NCBI GenBank assembly: GCA_016710585.1
Contig: JADJVN010000002.1
Span: forward strand, 124,001-188,000
Length of the DNA stretch: 64,000 nucleotides
DNA from: Saprospiraceae bacterium
GTDB taxonomy: Bacteria; Bacteroidota; Bacteroidia; Chitinophagales; Saprospiraceae
Reading direction: 5' to 3'
Shown here: positions 1 to 9,949 of the stretch, piece by piece
Position numbering within the stretch: position 1 is the first letter of the stretch
Layout: every line of letters starts with the position of its first letter
Made by a program: the position numbers and the translations under genes
Notes under the pieces: model-generated
Database searches by the model: none
Told to the model about the DNA's origin: nothing
Seen by the model: the letters and a program-made list of their open reading frames with translations, nothing else

Positions 1-1
1 G

Positions 2-790
2 ACCAATGAAGGGATAGGGTTGCCAACGGATCTGTGGGTGCCCAGTACAAAAAATATTTTACCTCAGCAATCATGGCAAGCTGCTGCAGGAGTGGTAAAA
101 ATATTCCGCGATCAGTATGAGACAAGTGTTGAACTTTTTTATAAACAAATGCATGATGTGATCGCATATAAAGAGGGTTCTAGTTATTTAGATATCAGTG
201 ATAGCTGGGAGGATAAAATAACACAAGGAGATGGAAAGGCATATGGCGCAGAATTTTTTGTCCAAAAAAAGAAAGGAAAATTAAATGGTTGGATAGGTTA
301 TACCTTATCATGGAATAATAGAAAATTTGAAGAAATCAATGGAGGTGAATCTTATAGATATAAATATGACAGACGACATGATTTTGAGATTGTTGCTAAT
401 TATCAACTGAGTAAAAGATGGTCTATGAGTGGCTCTTGGCAATTTGCTACTGGAAATGCAGTGACATTGCCAGTAATAAAATATCTTTCCATTTCTGAAT
501 ATTATAAAAATGAGTATTACCAAAAAGATGTCTTTATCAATGGAAAGAAAAATGCTTATACCATGCCATCATATCATCGTCTAGATTTAGGCTTTGAATA
601 TCGAAAAAAGAAAAAAAGATTTGAGTCAGCATGGGTTTTAGGAGTTTATAATGCTTATAATCGAGCGAATCCTTTTTTTCTAATTCCTTCTCAAAAGACA
701 GATGATGCTACTGGCGTTACTAAAACTGTATTTAAAAAAGTAAGTATCTTACCTATCATTCCAAATATTTCATATCAATTTAAATTTTAA
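2..790 (+). CDS. TonB-dependent receptor, C-terminal part (5' end outside window)
   Basis: The reading frame is open from the window edge, so only the last 262 residues are present. They look like the end of an outer-membrane TonB-dependent receptor: alternating aromatic and polar beta-strand segments (e.g. GAEFFVQKKKGKLNGWIGYT), a GSWQFATGNAVTLP stretch typical of the last strands, and a terminal aromatic residue (ISYQFKF), the usual BamA recognition end. Such receptors import large ligands across the outer membrane using TonB energy. The DUF4249 lipoprotein gene starts 2 bases after the stop, which is the usual operon partner of this receptor class in Bacteroidota. The ligand cannot be told from this fragment. 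Confidence 0.85.
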   Translation, partial: TNEGIGLPTDLWVPSTKNILPQQSWQAAAGVVKIFRDQYETSVELFYKQMHDVIAYKEGSSYLDISDSWEDKITQGDGKAYGAEFFVQKKKGKLNGWIGYTLSWNNRKFEEINGGESYRYKYDRRHDFEIVANYQLSKRWSMSGSWQFATGNAVTLPVIKYLSISEYYKNEYYQKDVFINGKKNAYTMPSYHRLDLGFEYRKKKKRFESAWVLGVYNAYNRANPFFLIPSQKTDDATGVTKTVFKKVSILPIIPNISYQFKF

Positions 791-792
791 TT

Positions 793-1647
793 ATGAGAAA
801 ATTATTTTATATTTTAATGGTCATTAGTTTTGCTTCATGTCAAGATTTTTTCTTGCAAGAAGTTGATGTGAAAATAGATAAGTATCCAAAAGGAGTCGCT
901 GTCACAGCGATATGGGTCAATGCGCAAGAAGGAGGAAAAATTTTTATTTCTGAGGCTAATCCAATTTTGGATTCAACACCTCAGGTTATAACCAATGCAG
1001 AAATTAAAGTCAGTTCGACAAAGGGCTCCATTTGGGGTATTTCAACAATAGATAGCGACGGTGCATTTGATTGCATTCCAAATAATTCAGTTGCAATAGG
1101 AGATAAACTTTCACTTCAAATAAAGGTGGCGAATTTTCCAGAATTGACTGCTTCACAGATAGTGCCAGATACAGTAAGTCTTAAGTCATTTGAATTTATT
1201 TTAAATGGTTTCTCTAATCCAGATGGATATAAGGAAAATTTGTACAAAATAAATTTAGATGATCCCATTGGTAAAAATTATTATGGAGTAAAAATAGTTC
1301 AATTGGATGAACAAGGAAATGAGTCAAGACTTTATTTGTCAAGTTCCGATCAATACTATAAAGGAGAGAGTGATTCTCAAGTTCACCTATTTAATGATCA
1401 CCTATTCAATGGAAAAAATATCACGTTAAATTTGCACGGCAGTAATTGGAATGGCAATGAAGGCAAAATTATTATTTATTTGTATAATCTTTCAGAAGAT
1501 TTATATCGATATTTTTATGCTGAAGGAATAAAAGGGGAAGATGAAGAAAATCCATTTCAAGAACCTGTGGTCATCCCACAAAACATAGCAAATGGCTATG
1601 GAATATTTGGAATAGCGAGCTGTACAAAAAAAATAGTTGAATTGTAA
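793..1647 (+). CDS. DUF4249-family lipoprotein
   Basis: Encodes 284 residues starting with a lipoprotein signal whose lipobox ends FAS-C16. The rest (VTAIWVNAQEGGKIFISEA, then an Ig-like N-terminal strand pattern with 'ITNAEIKVSS...DGAFDC') fits the DUF4249 family, outer-membrane-attached lipoproteins encoded next to TonB-dependent receptors. The gene begins 2 bases after the receptor stop, so the two are almost certainly co-transcribed. By analogy with SusD it may help capture the receptor's ligand, but the function of DUF4249 is not established. It ends 37 bases before the next gene's likely start. Confidence 0.8.
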   Translation: MRKLFYILMVISFASCQDFFLQEVDVKIDKYPKGVAVTAIWVNAQEGGKIFISEANPILDSTPQVITNAEIKVSSTKGSIWGISTIDSDGAFDCIPNNSVAIGDKLSLQIKVANFPELTASQIVPDTVSLKSFEFILNGFSNPDGYKENLYKINLDDPIGKNYYGVKIVQLDEQGNESRLYLSSSDQYYKGESDSQVHLFNDHLFNGKNITLNLHGSNWNGNEGKIIIYLYNLSEDLYRYFYAEGIKGEDEENPFQEPVVIPQNIANGYGIFGIASCTKKIVEL

Positions 1648-1684
1648 TAGTTTATTTTTAACTTTACTTTTAAAATCAATTTAT

Positions 1685-3361
1685 ATGAAAAAAATATTTA
1701 CTTTCTTAAGTATTTTAGTTTTAATTTTGGAAATTCAAGCTCAATCACCCAAAAAAGTGGTTATAGAGCATTTTACCCAAGCCTCATGTCCTCCATGTGC
1801 TGGTACCAATCCAATCATTCATCCTATTATGGAAAGGAATGCAGATAAAATAGTGAGGGTCACACATCAAGTGAGCTGGCCGGGTGAAGACCCAATGAAT
1901 AAAGATAATTCTACTGATGTCGCGGGTCGTGTAAGTTATTATGGGATCAATGGCGTTCCATCATCAAGAGTTGGAGGTAATAATTTAGGTTCACCATTGG
2001 ATGCAATCACTGACGATAATATCAATAGTGCTGCAGCTGAACAAACAAATTATGAATTAACCGTAAATCCTGTATTAAATCCAAACCTCAACGAAGTAGA
2101 AATAAATGTTTCTATAAAATTGACTGGTCCACTACAAGGTAATCCTGTTTTGAGAGTGGCGATTAATGAGAAAATCATTTCTTGGGATAGCCCTCCAGGA
2201 ACGAATGGCGAGAGAGAGTTTCATCATGTGATGAAGAAATATCTTCCCAATACAGCAGGAACAAATATCAAGGATCTAGCAACAGTTGGTGATACGAAGA
2301 CAATTAAGTTTAATTATACATATAAGAATATTTATGATATTTCAACAATGGAAGTCGTAGCTTTTATTCAAGATGAATCCACTAAGGCGATTGCTCAAGG
2401 AGCAAGTGCAGATTTCCCTTACGTAAAAACGAGTGGTGTAGATGGTGTTATTCGATTTGGCTCTCCGACTAGTGCTTCTAGTACATTGAAATTATGTGGT
2501 ACCAAAACAAGCCCATTGATAAATATTACAAATACTGGAAGTGAAGCAATAAGCAGTATCAAGTTTAATTCAAAAATAAATAATGGTGCTGTTTCTGAAT
2601 TCGTTTATAATACAAATAGTCCTTTGAAATATCTTGAGACAAGACAATTAGTAATTGATAATATTGGAATCCCATTTGTTCAAAATGTTGGCAATAATAT
2701 TGAAATAAAAATAATTGAAGTTAACGGCAAACCTGATCTAGGTACAGCCAATAATACTTTGAATATTAAGTTTGATCCAAGTCCTATAACGACCTTAAAT
2801 TCAATATTTGAAATAAAATCTAACTCAAAACCTGAATTGGTTACTTATAGTATCATCGATGATTTAGGCAAGGAAATTTTAAGAGGAGGACCATTGACAT
2901 CTAATACTGAAGTTAGGATTCCACTTACTTTAGAAAAAGACAGATGCTATGCAATCGAAACAGTTAATGATTATAATGCGTTTAACGTGACTACCAAAAT
3001 TTTTAATGATCAAAATGTCGCCATCTATACTGGAAGAGCTTTGGTACAAGGAAGGATTTTGGACTATGTGTCCACTTCAAATATTGTATTGAGTACTTTT
3101 GAAGATATTTCTTCAAAACTTGAACTTTCACCTAACCCAGCTCATAGCCATATTGATTTGAGATATAATGCAAATAGTGCTGGTGAGGTAAATGTAAAAT
3201 TGATGAATGAGGCAGGAGTTTCATTAATAGCAAAAACTTTTAAGACCTCAACTGGTGATAACTTACTAAAAATAAATGTTGACCATATTGCTCCAGGATT
3301 CTATCTTTTAGAAATGAATGAAAATAGTAAAAGAGCTGTAAAGAAAGTTATTATAGAATAA
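1685..3361 (+). CDS. Omp28-like secreted protein with thioredoxin-type CPPC motif and T9SS type A C-terminal domain
   Basis: The start chosen is ATG 1685, which gives a clean signal peptide (residues 1-20, ending EIQAQ); an in-frame start 48 bases upstream would overlap the previous gene and spoil the signal. The mature protein opens with VVIEHFTQASCPPCAGTNP, a thioredoxin-like fold with CPPC at residues 35-38, followed by YGINGVPSSRVGG, which resembles the cis-proline region. This matches Omp28-type outer-membrane/secreted proteins. The C-terminus (LELSPNPAHSHIDL ... GFYLLEMNENSKRAVKKVIIE) is a T9SS type A sorting domain, so the protein is exported and probably anchored on the cell surface. 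The total is 558 residues. A rho-independent terminator follows directly. Confidence 0.82.
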   Translation: MKKIFTFLSILVLILEIQAQSPKKVVIEHFTQASCPPCAGTNPIIHPIMERNADKIVRVTHQVSWPGEDPMNKDNSTDVAGRVSYYGINGVPSSRVGGNNLGSPLDAITDDNINSAAAEQTNYELTVNPVLNPNLNEVEINVSIKLTGPLQGNPVLRVAINEKIISWDSPPGTNGEREFHHVMKKYLPNTAGTNIKDLATVGDTKTIKFNYTYKNIYDISTMEVVAFIQDESTKAIAQGASADFPYVKTSGVDGVIRFGSPTSASSTLKLCGTKTSPLINITNTGSEAISSIKFNSKINNGAVSEFVYNTNSPLKYLETRQLVIDNIGIPFVQNVGNNIEIKIIEVNGKPDLGTANNTLNIKFDPSPITTLNSIFEIKSNSKPELVTYSIIDDLGKEILRGGPLTSNTEVRIPLTLEKDRCYAIETVNDYNAFNVTTKIFNDQNVAIYTGRALVQGRILDYVSTSNIVLSTFEDISSKLELSPNPAHSHIDLRYNANSAGEVNVKLMNEAGVSLIAKTFKTSTGDNLLKINVDHIAPGFYLLEMNENSKRAVKKVIIE

Positions 3362-3380
3362 ATTATAATTTGATTTTTTT

Positions 3381-3414
3381 AAAATGGAGTTAATTTATTA
3401 GCTCCATTTTTTTT
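3381..3414 (+). terminator. Rho-independent terminator after the Omp28-like gene
   Basis: A 9-bp perfect stem (AAAATGGAG / CTCCATTTT) with a 12-base loop runs straight into a T8 tract. It lies about 20 bases after the stop at 3361 and separates this operon from the converging minus-strand gene. Confidence 0.85.
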
Positions 3415-3420
3415 GCTATA

Positions 3421-4287
3421 TTATATCATAAAATATTTTCTGATTCCAATATTATATGTCATTGCCTGAGGACTGTTTTTAAAATAGCTAAAATAACTGA
3501 TGATAGATTCAAGCTCATAATTTCCTAAGAAATATTTATACCCGATCCCAAATTGCCCATAACTATTAAAATTGACTTTATTATCAAGCGATTTTATAAA
3601 GTTTATTTTAGGCGACAGTTGACATAATAAATAAAAAAAATTTTGTTGGTTGATATAATAACCAGGCAAATAACTAATATTCAAAGTGAGTGGTAGATAA
3701 TATCCATTGTTGTTGAATAAATCTTTAGAAATATTTTCTATTAAATATGAGAATTCGATGAAGTGATTGAAATTTGTAGAATATCGATTTAAGAAAACTT
3801 GACTTTGTAGACTTATACCATCCCAATCTAAAAATCCTTGCTGATAATCGCTAAGTTTTTTCTGCAATGGTAAACCAATTGTGTGTTGGATAGAAGTATT
3901 AAACTTAAATATTTTTGCATCATGTCTTAAGATAAAACTTAGTGCAGAGATTCCTTGTCTCTGATAGTATGGTGTAGCATGTGCAGAATTAGATTTGAAA
4001 TCAAAACTTGAAAAGAATTTATAATCATTTGCGACATCAACTGATCGCAGTTTTAGCCTTAAACCGATATTAATGTTGTCCCTTACACCATAAATACATT
4101 CTGGAATGATATTGAGGAAATGAATATATTTGTCTGTACTTCGCTCCTGGTAAAGATTGGTGAAAAAATGTATATCACCTTTTCCTTTTTTGTAAGTTGA
4201 AGTTGAAAAACTTGCTAGACCATTCTGTGCGTCACAATTTAATAAATATAGAATTAGAACTAAAATATAGATGATGCGATCAAGCAT
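3421..4287 (-). CDS. Predicted outer-membrane beta-barrel protein, function unknown
   Basis: Encodes 288 residues with an N-terminal signal peptide (hydrophobic stretch to about residue 21, ending NCDAQ). The mature part alternates aromatic/hydrophobic and polar residues with repeated glycines (IGLRLKLRSVDVAN, FGIGYKYFLGNYELES, YNIGIRKYFMI), a pattern of amphipathic beta-strands suggesting a small outer-membrane barrel. I do not recognise a named family. Its start codon overlaps the end of the upstream gene by 8 bases, so it is the last gene of a minus-strand operon with the small membrane protein and the acylase. Confidence 0.6.
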   Translation of the reverse strand: MLDRIIYILVLILYLLNCDAQNGLASFSTSTYKKGKGDIHFFTNLYQERSTDKYIHFLNIIPECIYGVRDNINIGLRLKLRSVDVANDYKFFSSFDFKSNSAHATPYYQRQGISALSFILRHDAKIFKFNTSIQHTIGLPLQKKLSDYQQGFLDWDGISLQSQVFLNRYSTNFNHFIEFSYLIENISKDLFNNNGYYLPLTLNISYLPGYYINQQNFFYLLCQLSPKINFIKSLDNKVNFNSYGQFGIGYKYFLGNYELESIISYFSYFKNSPQAMTYNIGIRKYFMI

Positions 4288-4630
4288 AAATAAAGTTCTT
4301 AATTTTTGATCCTAAATAGGCACCAAGCCCAGCAGTGATTCCACCCAAAAATGCACTAAGGATGATTAAATTGAATTCATTTAATCCTTGGAATATTTGT
4401 CCAATCATTTTTACAACATTTGATGTGGATGTTAAACTTAAATACCATAAGTAAATCGTCCATGCAGCAGAGACAGTCGCAAATCCTATGGCAAATGATG
4501 TCTTTGATTTTTCTAAAAACAGAAATGCAAAAATCAATGAAAGACTAAATAAAATGATGTACCCATAATTTTCAGAATTGATCAAGAGTGAGCTGATGGA
4601 AATCGCAATGGTATAAAATAATGCTTTCAT
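4280..4630 (-). CDS. Small integral membrane protein, function unknown
   Basis: Encodes 116 residues with four likely membrane segments: residues about 4-20, 23-40, 45-67 and 88-110, the last with small-residue packing (AFLGGITAGLGAYLGS). No family is recognised. It starts 2 bases after the acylase stop and overlaps the next gene by 8 bases, so the three are translationally coupled. It has no catalytic motif visible; a structural or transport accessory role is possible but unsupported. Confidence 0.6.
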   Translation of the reverse strand: MKALFYTIAISISSLLINSENYGYIILFSLSLIFAFLFLEKSKTSFAIGFATVSAAWTIYLWYLSLTSTSNVVKMIGQIFQGLNEFNLIILSAFLGGITAGLGAYLGSKIKNFIYA

Positions 4631-4632
4631 GA

Positions 4633-7044
4633 TTAATTAAATTTAATAGTTGAAATTGCTTTATTGAGTTGTTCTGGATTTTTGATATATTGAAGTTTTC
4701 GATATTCACCTGTGCGCCATCGCTCCACCATATTCATATAATATTTGCTACCAGGATTTCCAGATTGACCTCCTGGATAGATACCTATTGCTTCTGGTCC
4801 ACTTTGTGTTAGCTCTACGATCATTCTCCAAGAGGGTCCCCAAGTTCTTGCATGTGCATTCAAGATATCAGCACCACCAGAGCTACTGATGAATGGAATG
4901 CCAAATGCTGGGATTCTTGCCATATGTGAAATACTTGCTTTTTTATATTCCCCCCAATTTTTGAATGGTTGTTTGATAAGATATTCTTGTAGAGAATCTA
5001 AAGCTAGGAGAATAATGTCTTTTCCATTCTCAATTTGAGGCGTTGATGTCATATCAAAATATTTCATCTTTGAATCTTCATTTAGCATTTGAATGGTAAT
5101 AGGATCACCAGGAAGTTTTACATTTTCTTTTGTAGAGTCATTTAGGATTTCATCCCAAGTCAACTTATAAAAATAATCATACCATCGATCAAATAATCCT
5201 GGAATTCTAGATGTCGAGTCATAATTACAATCCCATGTTTTAAATTGATTCAAGATACTTGCATGTTTTGAATTGTTGATTTCGACGGTATCTAAGTTAT
5301 GAAAGATTGCTTCAATTGCAGTTTTAGCTTTAAGTGAAAAATTATTTAATTGAAGCTGCTTCATTTTTTCTTTTGTCCATGCATTTTCCTTAGATAAATA
5401 TTGATTGAGCACTGTACCTCTATAATCTCTGAAGTCACCTGAATTATAATAATTGGGGAATGTAGCATCTGTAGAATTTTGATTTGCAGATGATACAAAG
5501 CCCCTAGCGGGATTAATTATATACGGTGTTTTTTCATTTGGGAGAAATCCTGCCCATGCATTTTTTGAATCACTTCCATCTTGAATAAATCGACCTTACT
5601 GATTTCTTTTGATAGGCATATTTCCTTGAACAGTCAGCGCAATGTCATTTTCTCGAGATGCAAATGCAAAATTTTGAGATGGATAAGAAAATTTCTTAAT
5701 TGCCTTTCTATATTCATTGACGTTTTTTGCTTTATTCAAATCAACAAAAACATCAAGTTCACAGCTCGTTGAAGCTTCTGAAATAATCCAGTGCATAGCC
5801 AAATCTTTTTTTGGATGTGTGCCATCATAGACGATTGGACCCCACTTCGTGAGTTTGACTGTATCACTTATTTCTTCAGCATCTTTCACTTTTATTTTTT
5901 CTATTCTGGTTTCAATATTTATCCATTCACCATCATAGAGATATTTTTCTTTTTTATTGTCTTTCCACTGTATTGAATACCAATCCATGACATCCCATCC
6001 ACCATTCGTTACTCCCCATGCAATGTATTCATTGAATCCAATTACGATACCAGGAATACCTGGAAACGTGACGCCATATACATTTCGATCTGGAGTGATT
6101 ATTTGTTGTTCAAACCATATACTTGGCAGTGTAAAAGATAGATGAGGATCATTACATAGTATTGGATTTTTATTTTCTGTTTTAAAGCTATTCACAGCCC
6201 AATTATTGCTACCTAGTCCCGTTTCTTTTGGTTCAGCTTCAATTCTTCTAAAACCAGTTTCTAAATTTTTTTTGTTATTTTTGGATGAAACTAAACTATC
6301 TTGATTGAGATTCCATTTTGTTCCTTTAGGAATCACAGGATCCAGTAGCTTATCTTGTTCTGGGAATAATTTTTCAAAATTAGATCCAAAGAATTCTTTA
6401 GCTGCTGTCAATTCAATATCATATTCTCTGCCACAAAGGACATCAGCCATATTTTTATGGAATAAGGCTGACTTATAAGCTGTCCATTTTTCTGGTGCAA
6501 AATTCATCAATTTATATTCAATTGGATAATTGGAGTAATCTAGCTTTTGAATATAGGCATTGACACCTGCGACATAAGCCTCGATGAGATTGAATGACTC
6601 AGGAAATTTTTTCCATACTTCTACACTAGTTTTTGCAGATTCCGCAAATCCTTTTCTTCTTCTTGTTTTATCGAAGTCAATTGCTTTGGGTCCAATTATT
6701 TCACTAATACGACCTTCAGCAGCACGTGTCGAAAAATCCATCTGCCATAATCTGAATTTTGCATGAATATAACCTTGGAGATAATAAGCATTTGCTAGAT
6801 CATTGGCAAAAATATGAGGAATACATTCGTCATCTAATATTATTTCTCCTTTGAACTTTTGATCTTTTATTTCCTCAATTGCTTTCATATCATCCAATCT
6901 TTGATTTTGCCAAAAACCAGTTCGAGGAGAAAAAAATTTCCCAAGAGGTGGTAATTTTTGATCTCCCTTTGAGATGCTTATATTCAATAAATATAACCAT
7001 GCAATTGATAAGATTGTGGTAAAAACCAATGAAGCTATTTTCAT
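4633..7044 (-). CDS. Penicillin acylase family protein (Ntn hydrolase), interrupted by an in-frame TAA
   Basis: The full frame is 804 codons, the usual length for penicillin/acyl-homoserine-lactone acylases, but codon 483 (5596-5598) is TAA. After the stop the same frame continues with typical family sequence (GRFIQDGSDSKNAWAGF, then NPARGFVSSANQNSTDATFP), so no shift of frame is involved. An N-terminal membrane/signal segment is followed by the alpha subunit, then the autocleavage site GLG-SNNWAVN with predicted nucleophile Ser279, then the beta subunit. These periplasmic enzymes hydrolyse amide bonds of N-acylated substrates; the substrate here is unknown. Either the stop is a base error or the enzyme is truncated within its beta subunit. 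Two small envelope genes follow in the same operon. Confidence 0.85.
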
Positions 7045-7124
7045 ATTAACTTTGTTGATTGTATCTGATACTTTCGAAAACTAAAAGTACAATATTTTTG
7101 GAAATCAGAAACCTATAATGCTAA

Positions 7125-8345
7125 CTATGTTGATAATTTATTTTTATTGGTAAAATAATGTAGTAATAAGTAACCGCCACTTGTCAGGACACAGACAAGT
7201 GCAATGGACCACCACAGAATTGTAAATCCAAAATGAGCAGCAATATATGTTCCTGTAGAAGGGCCAATAATATGTGCGGCAGAAAAAGCAATAGTATACC
7301 ATGCAGCATAGGAACCTCTGTTTTCATCAGTAGATCTATCTAGCCACCAAGTCAGCATAAAAGGCATTGCAATGATTTCAGCAATGGTAAATATTAGAGT
7401 CGAAATGATTGCTATTAAAAGGCCGTTACCAGCCATAATATTAAATATAATATAGGATAAACTCAACAACAATGTTCCGATCGACATCAAGATGAGATCT
7501 TTTCTGATTATGCTTAATTGATAGACGACCAACATTTCAAATAATGCGATGATCAATCCATTTAAAGCCATAGTCCAACCTATTTGTATTTCAGATAATC
7601 CCAAAACTGTTTTCAAATAAACTGGAAGCGTAGAAAAAACTTGAAAAAAGGATATTGCAAACAACAGTTTTAGAATAATAAAAATAACAAATGGCTTATC
7701 TTTAAAAATCGACTCCCTTTGCTTTTTTAGCTCTGTTTTTTGTGTTTGATTTTTGAGCTGAATATTGGGCAAATAAAACCAAACTACCAAAGCAGCAAAA
7801 ATATTTGTAAGTCCATCCACATAGAATAAATATTTATAATTTTGGCTAGCCAAAATTCCTGCAAGTCCACCTCCAAAAGCCCAACCTAAATTTACTGATA
7901 ATCTAACAAGTGAAGAACAGCGAGTTCTATTTTCTTCTGTACTGAATACTCCTATAGCTGCCATATTTGGTGGCCTAAAAGCTTCATTAACTAATCCTAA
8001 TAATATACAAACTATTGAAATAGTAAATAGTGTTGACATTGCTGAAAGGACAAAGAAAAGTATTCCACCACCTAACAGTGAATAAAATTGAATTTTATGA
8101 TAACCAAAGAAATCTGTGAGTCTTCCACCAACCCATGCTCCCAATACTGATCCCAATCCATAACACAATAATACTGTTCCAGAACTCTCTAAAGAAAAGC
8201 CCATTGACTGCGTGATATACATGGACATAAATGGGATGACCATCGTACCACTTCTATTGATGAGGTTGACCAAAGAAAGTAACCATATGGGACCTGATAG
8301 CCCTTCAAATGCAGTCTTATATATATGAATAACTCTTGAGATCAA
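7125..8345 (-). CDS. Major facilitator superfamily transporter
   Basis: Encodes 406 residues with about 12 hydrophobic segments and the MFS loop 2-3 signature (GAWVGGRLTDFFGYHK, the G-x3-D-x2-G-R-like motif). A charged central loop (LKNQTQKTELKKQRESIFKDK) divides the two six-helix halves. The family moves small solutes or drugs across the inner membrane using the proton gradient. The predicted start is TTG at 8345; a stop lies four codons upstream in frame and there is no earlier ATG. The gene lies 80 bases upstream of the acylase on the same strand, so co-transcription is possible. Substrate unknown. Confidence 0.8.
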   Translation of the reverse strand: MISRVIHIYKTAFEGLSGPIWLLSLVNLINRSGTMVIPFMSMYITQSMGFSLESSGTVLLCYGLGSVLGAWVGGRLTDFFGYHKIQFYSLLGGGILFFVLSAMSTLFTISIVCILLGLVNEAFRPPNMAAIGVFSTEENRTRCSSLVRLSVNLGWAFGGGLAGILASQNYKYLFYVDGLTNIFAALVVWFYLPNIQLKNQTQKTELKKQRESIFKDKPFVIFIILKLLFAISFFQVFSTLPVYLKTVLGLSEIQIGWTMALNGLIIALFEMLVVYQLSIIRKDLILMSIGTLLLSLSYIIFNIMAGNGLLIAIISTLIFTIAEIIAMPFMLTWWLDRSTDENRGSYAAWYTIAFSAAHIIGPSTGTYIAAHFGFTILWWSIALVCVLTSGGYLLLHYFTNKNKLST

Positions 8346-8480
8346 AATAGAAAATTAGTATTTATAATGTTTTATTAGTCAAAATGTTTAGAGGAAATCT
8401 TTAATTTCAAATTGCATTTTTATCCATGATTCATAATTAATTTCTTTACCTTTAAGCTTTATTTTGGAATAAAATATTAA

Positions 8481-9949
8481 ATGATAAGTCCAATTATTTG
8501 TTTAGTTTTTTTCTTAGGATATTTCGTTTTATTAATATCTATAGGATTTTATACATCAAAGAATGATGATTCTAATGAGAGTTTTTTTAATGCAAAAAAA
8601 TCATCCCTTGGTATCTTGTTGCATTTGGAATGATCGGGACTTCACTGTCTGGGGTTACATTTATTAGTATTCCTGGTGTAGTCGGTGCAGGTAAAGGAAA
8701 TCAATGTTTCTCTTATATGCAAATGGTGTGGGGATATTTGATAGGTTATGCTATCATTGCAAATGTGTTAATGCCCATCTATTATCGCTATCAGGTGACT
8801 TCTATTTACCAATATTTGGGAGAGAAATTAGGAGTAAGTGCATACAAGACTGGAGCAGCATTTTTTTTGATTTCAAGGACGATTGGAGCGGCTTTCAGGA
8901 TGTATATCGTTGCATTGGTATTATATCAATTTGTATTTATTCATTTTCATATACCTTTTTGGTTTACTGTATTGTTATCAATATTTTTGATTTGGGTTTA
9001 CACCTATCGTGGTGGGATTAAGACGATCATTATTACAGATACATTTCAGACAGTTTGCATGCTTGCTTCTGTAGCTTTGACCATTTACTATCTTGCATCG
9101 CAAATGGATCTTGGAATCATTGATTTTTTCAATACAATATTTCAGTCAAAGTATGGTAAAATATTTTTCTTTGAATCTGGTTGGAGTGACCCGAATTATT
9201 TTTATAAGCAGGTATTAGGAGGAATGTTGATCGCATTAGTGATGACTGGATTAGATCAGGATATGATGCAGAAAAATCTGACGTGTAAGACATTAAGAGA
9301 AGCTCAAATAAATATGTTCAGTTTTTCAATGTTGTTGTTCATTGTAAATTTTGCTTTTCTCAGTTTAGGAGCAGCATTATATTTATTCGCAGCTCAAAAT
9401 AATATTGCAATACCAGAAAAGTCTGATGCTTTATTTCCAATGATAGCCTTTAATTATGTCAGTGGCACTGCATCTATTTTATTTTTATTGGGACTGACAG
9501 CATCAAATTATGCGAGTGCAGATTCTGCTTTAGCTTCATTGACGACTTCGTTTTGCATCGATTTTTTAAATTTTGAGAGTAATGATTGGACAGAAAAACA
9601 GAAGAAGAGAAATCGAACTTTGGTTCATCTAGGATTTTCATTTTTACTATTTTTGATTATTGTAATATTTTACATTATGAATGATGATGCTGTCATCAAT
9701 AAAGTGTTTCAATTTGCTGGATATACCTATGGACCATTATTGGGATTATTTGCATTTGCTATTTTTACAAAACGCAAATTCAAGGTGAATATTTTAGTTC
9801 CTATTATATGTTGTATGGCTCCATTTTTAACCTATTTTATTGCAGAGCATTCAGTTCAGTGGTTTAATGGTTTTACTTTTGGGAATATACTCGTTGCAGT
9901 TAATGGTTTAATTACATTTCTTGGTCTTTTAATTGTATCAAACAAATGA
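8481..9949 (+). CDS. Sodium:solute symporter (SSS family), frameshifted near 8594-8607
   Basis: From ATG 8481 the first 50 codons encode an SSS-type first helix and the 'TSKNDDSNESFFNAKKS' loop, then the frame fails just before the conserved PWYLVAFGMIGTSLSGVTFISIPG, which lies in another frame and continues to 9949. Adding one base (most simply a fourth C at 8605-8607, or an A in the A-run at 8594-8600) restores a 489-residue protein with about 13 helices. Family members couple sodium entry to uptake of sugars, amino acids or sialic acid. The stop overlaps the murQ start by 4 bases (ATGA), so uptake of N-acetylmuramic acid or a related cell-wall sugar is a reasonable inference. Confidence 0.82.
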
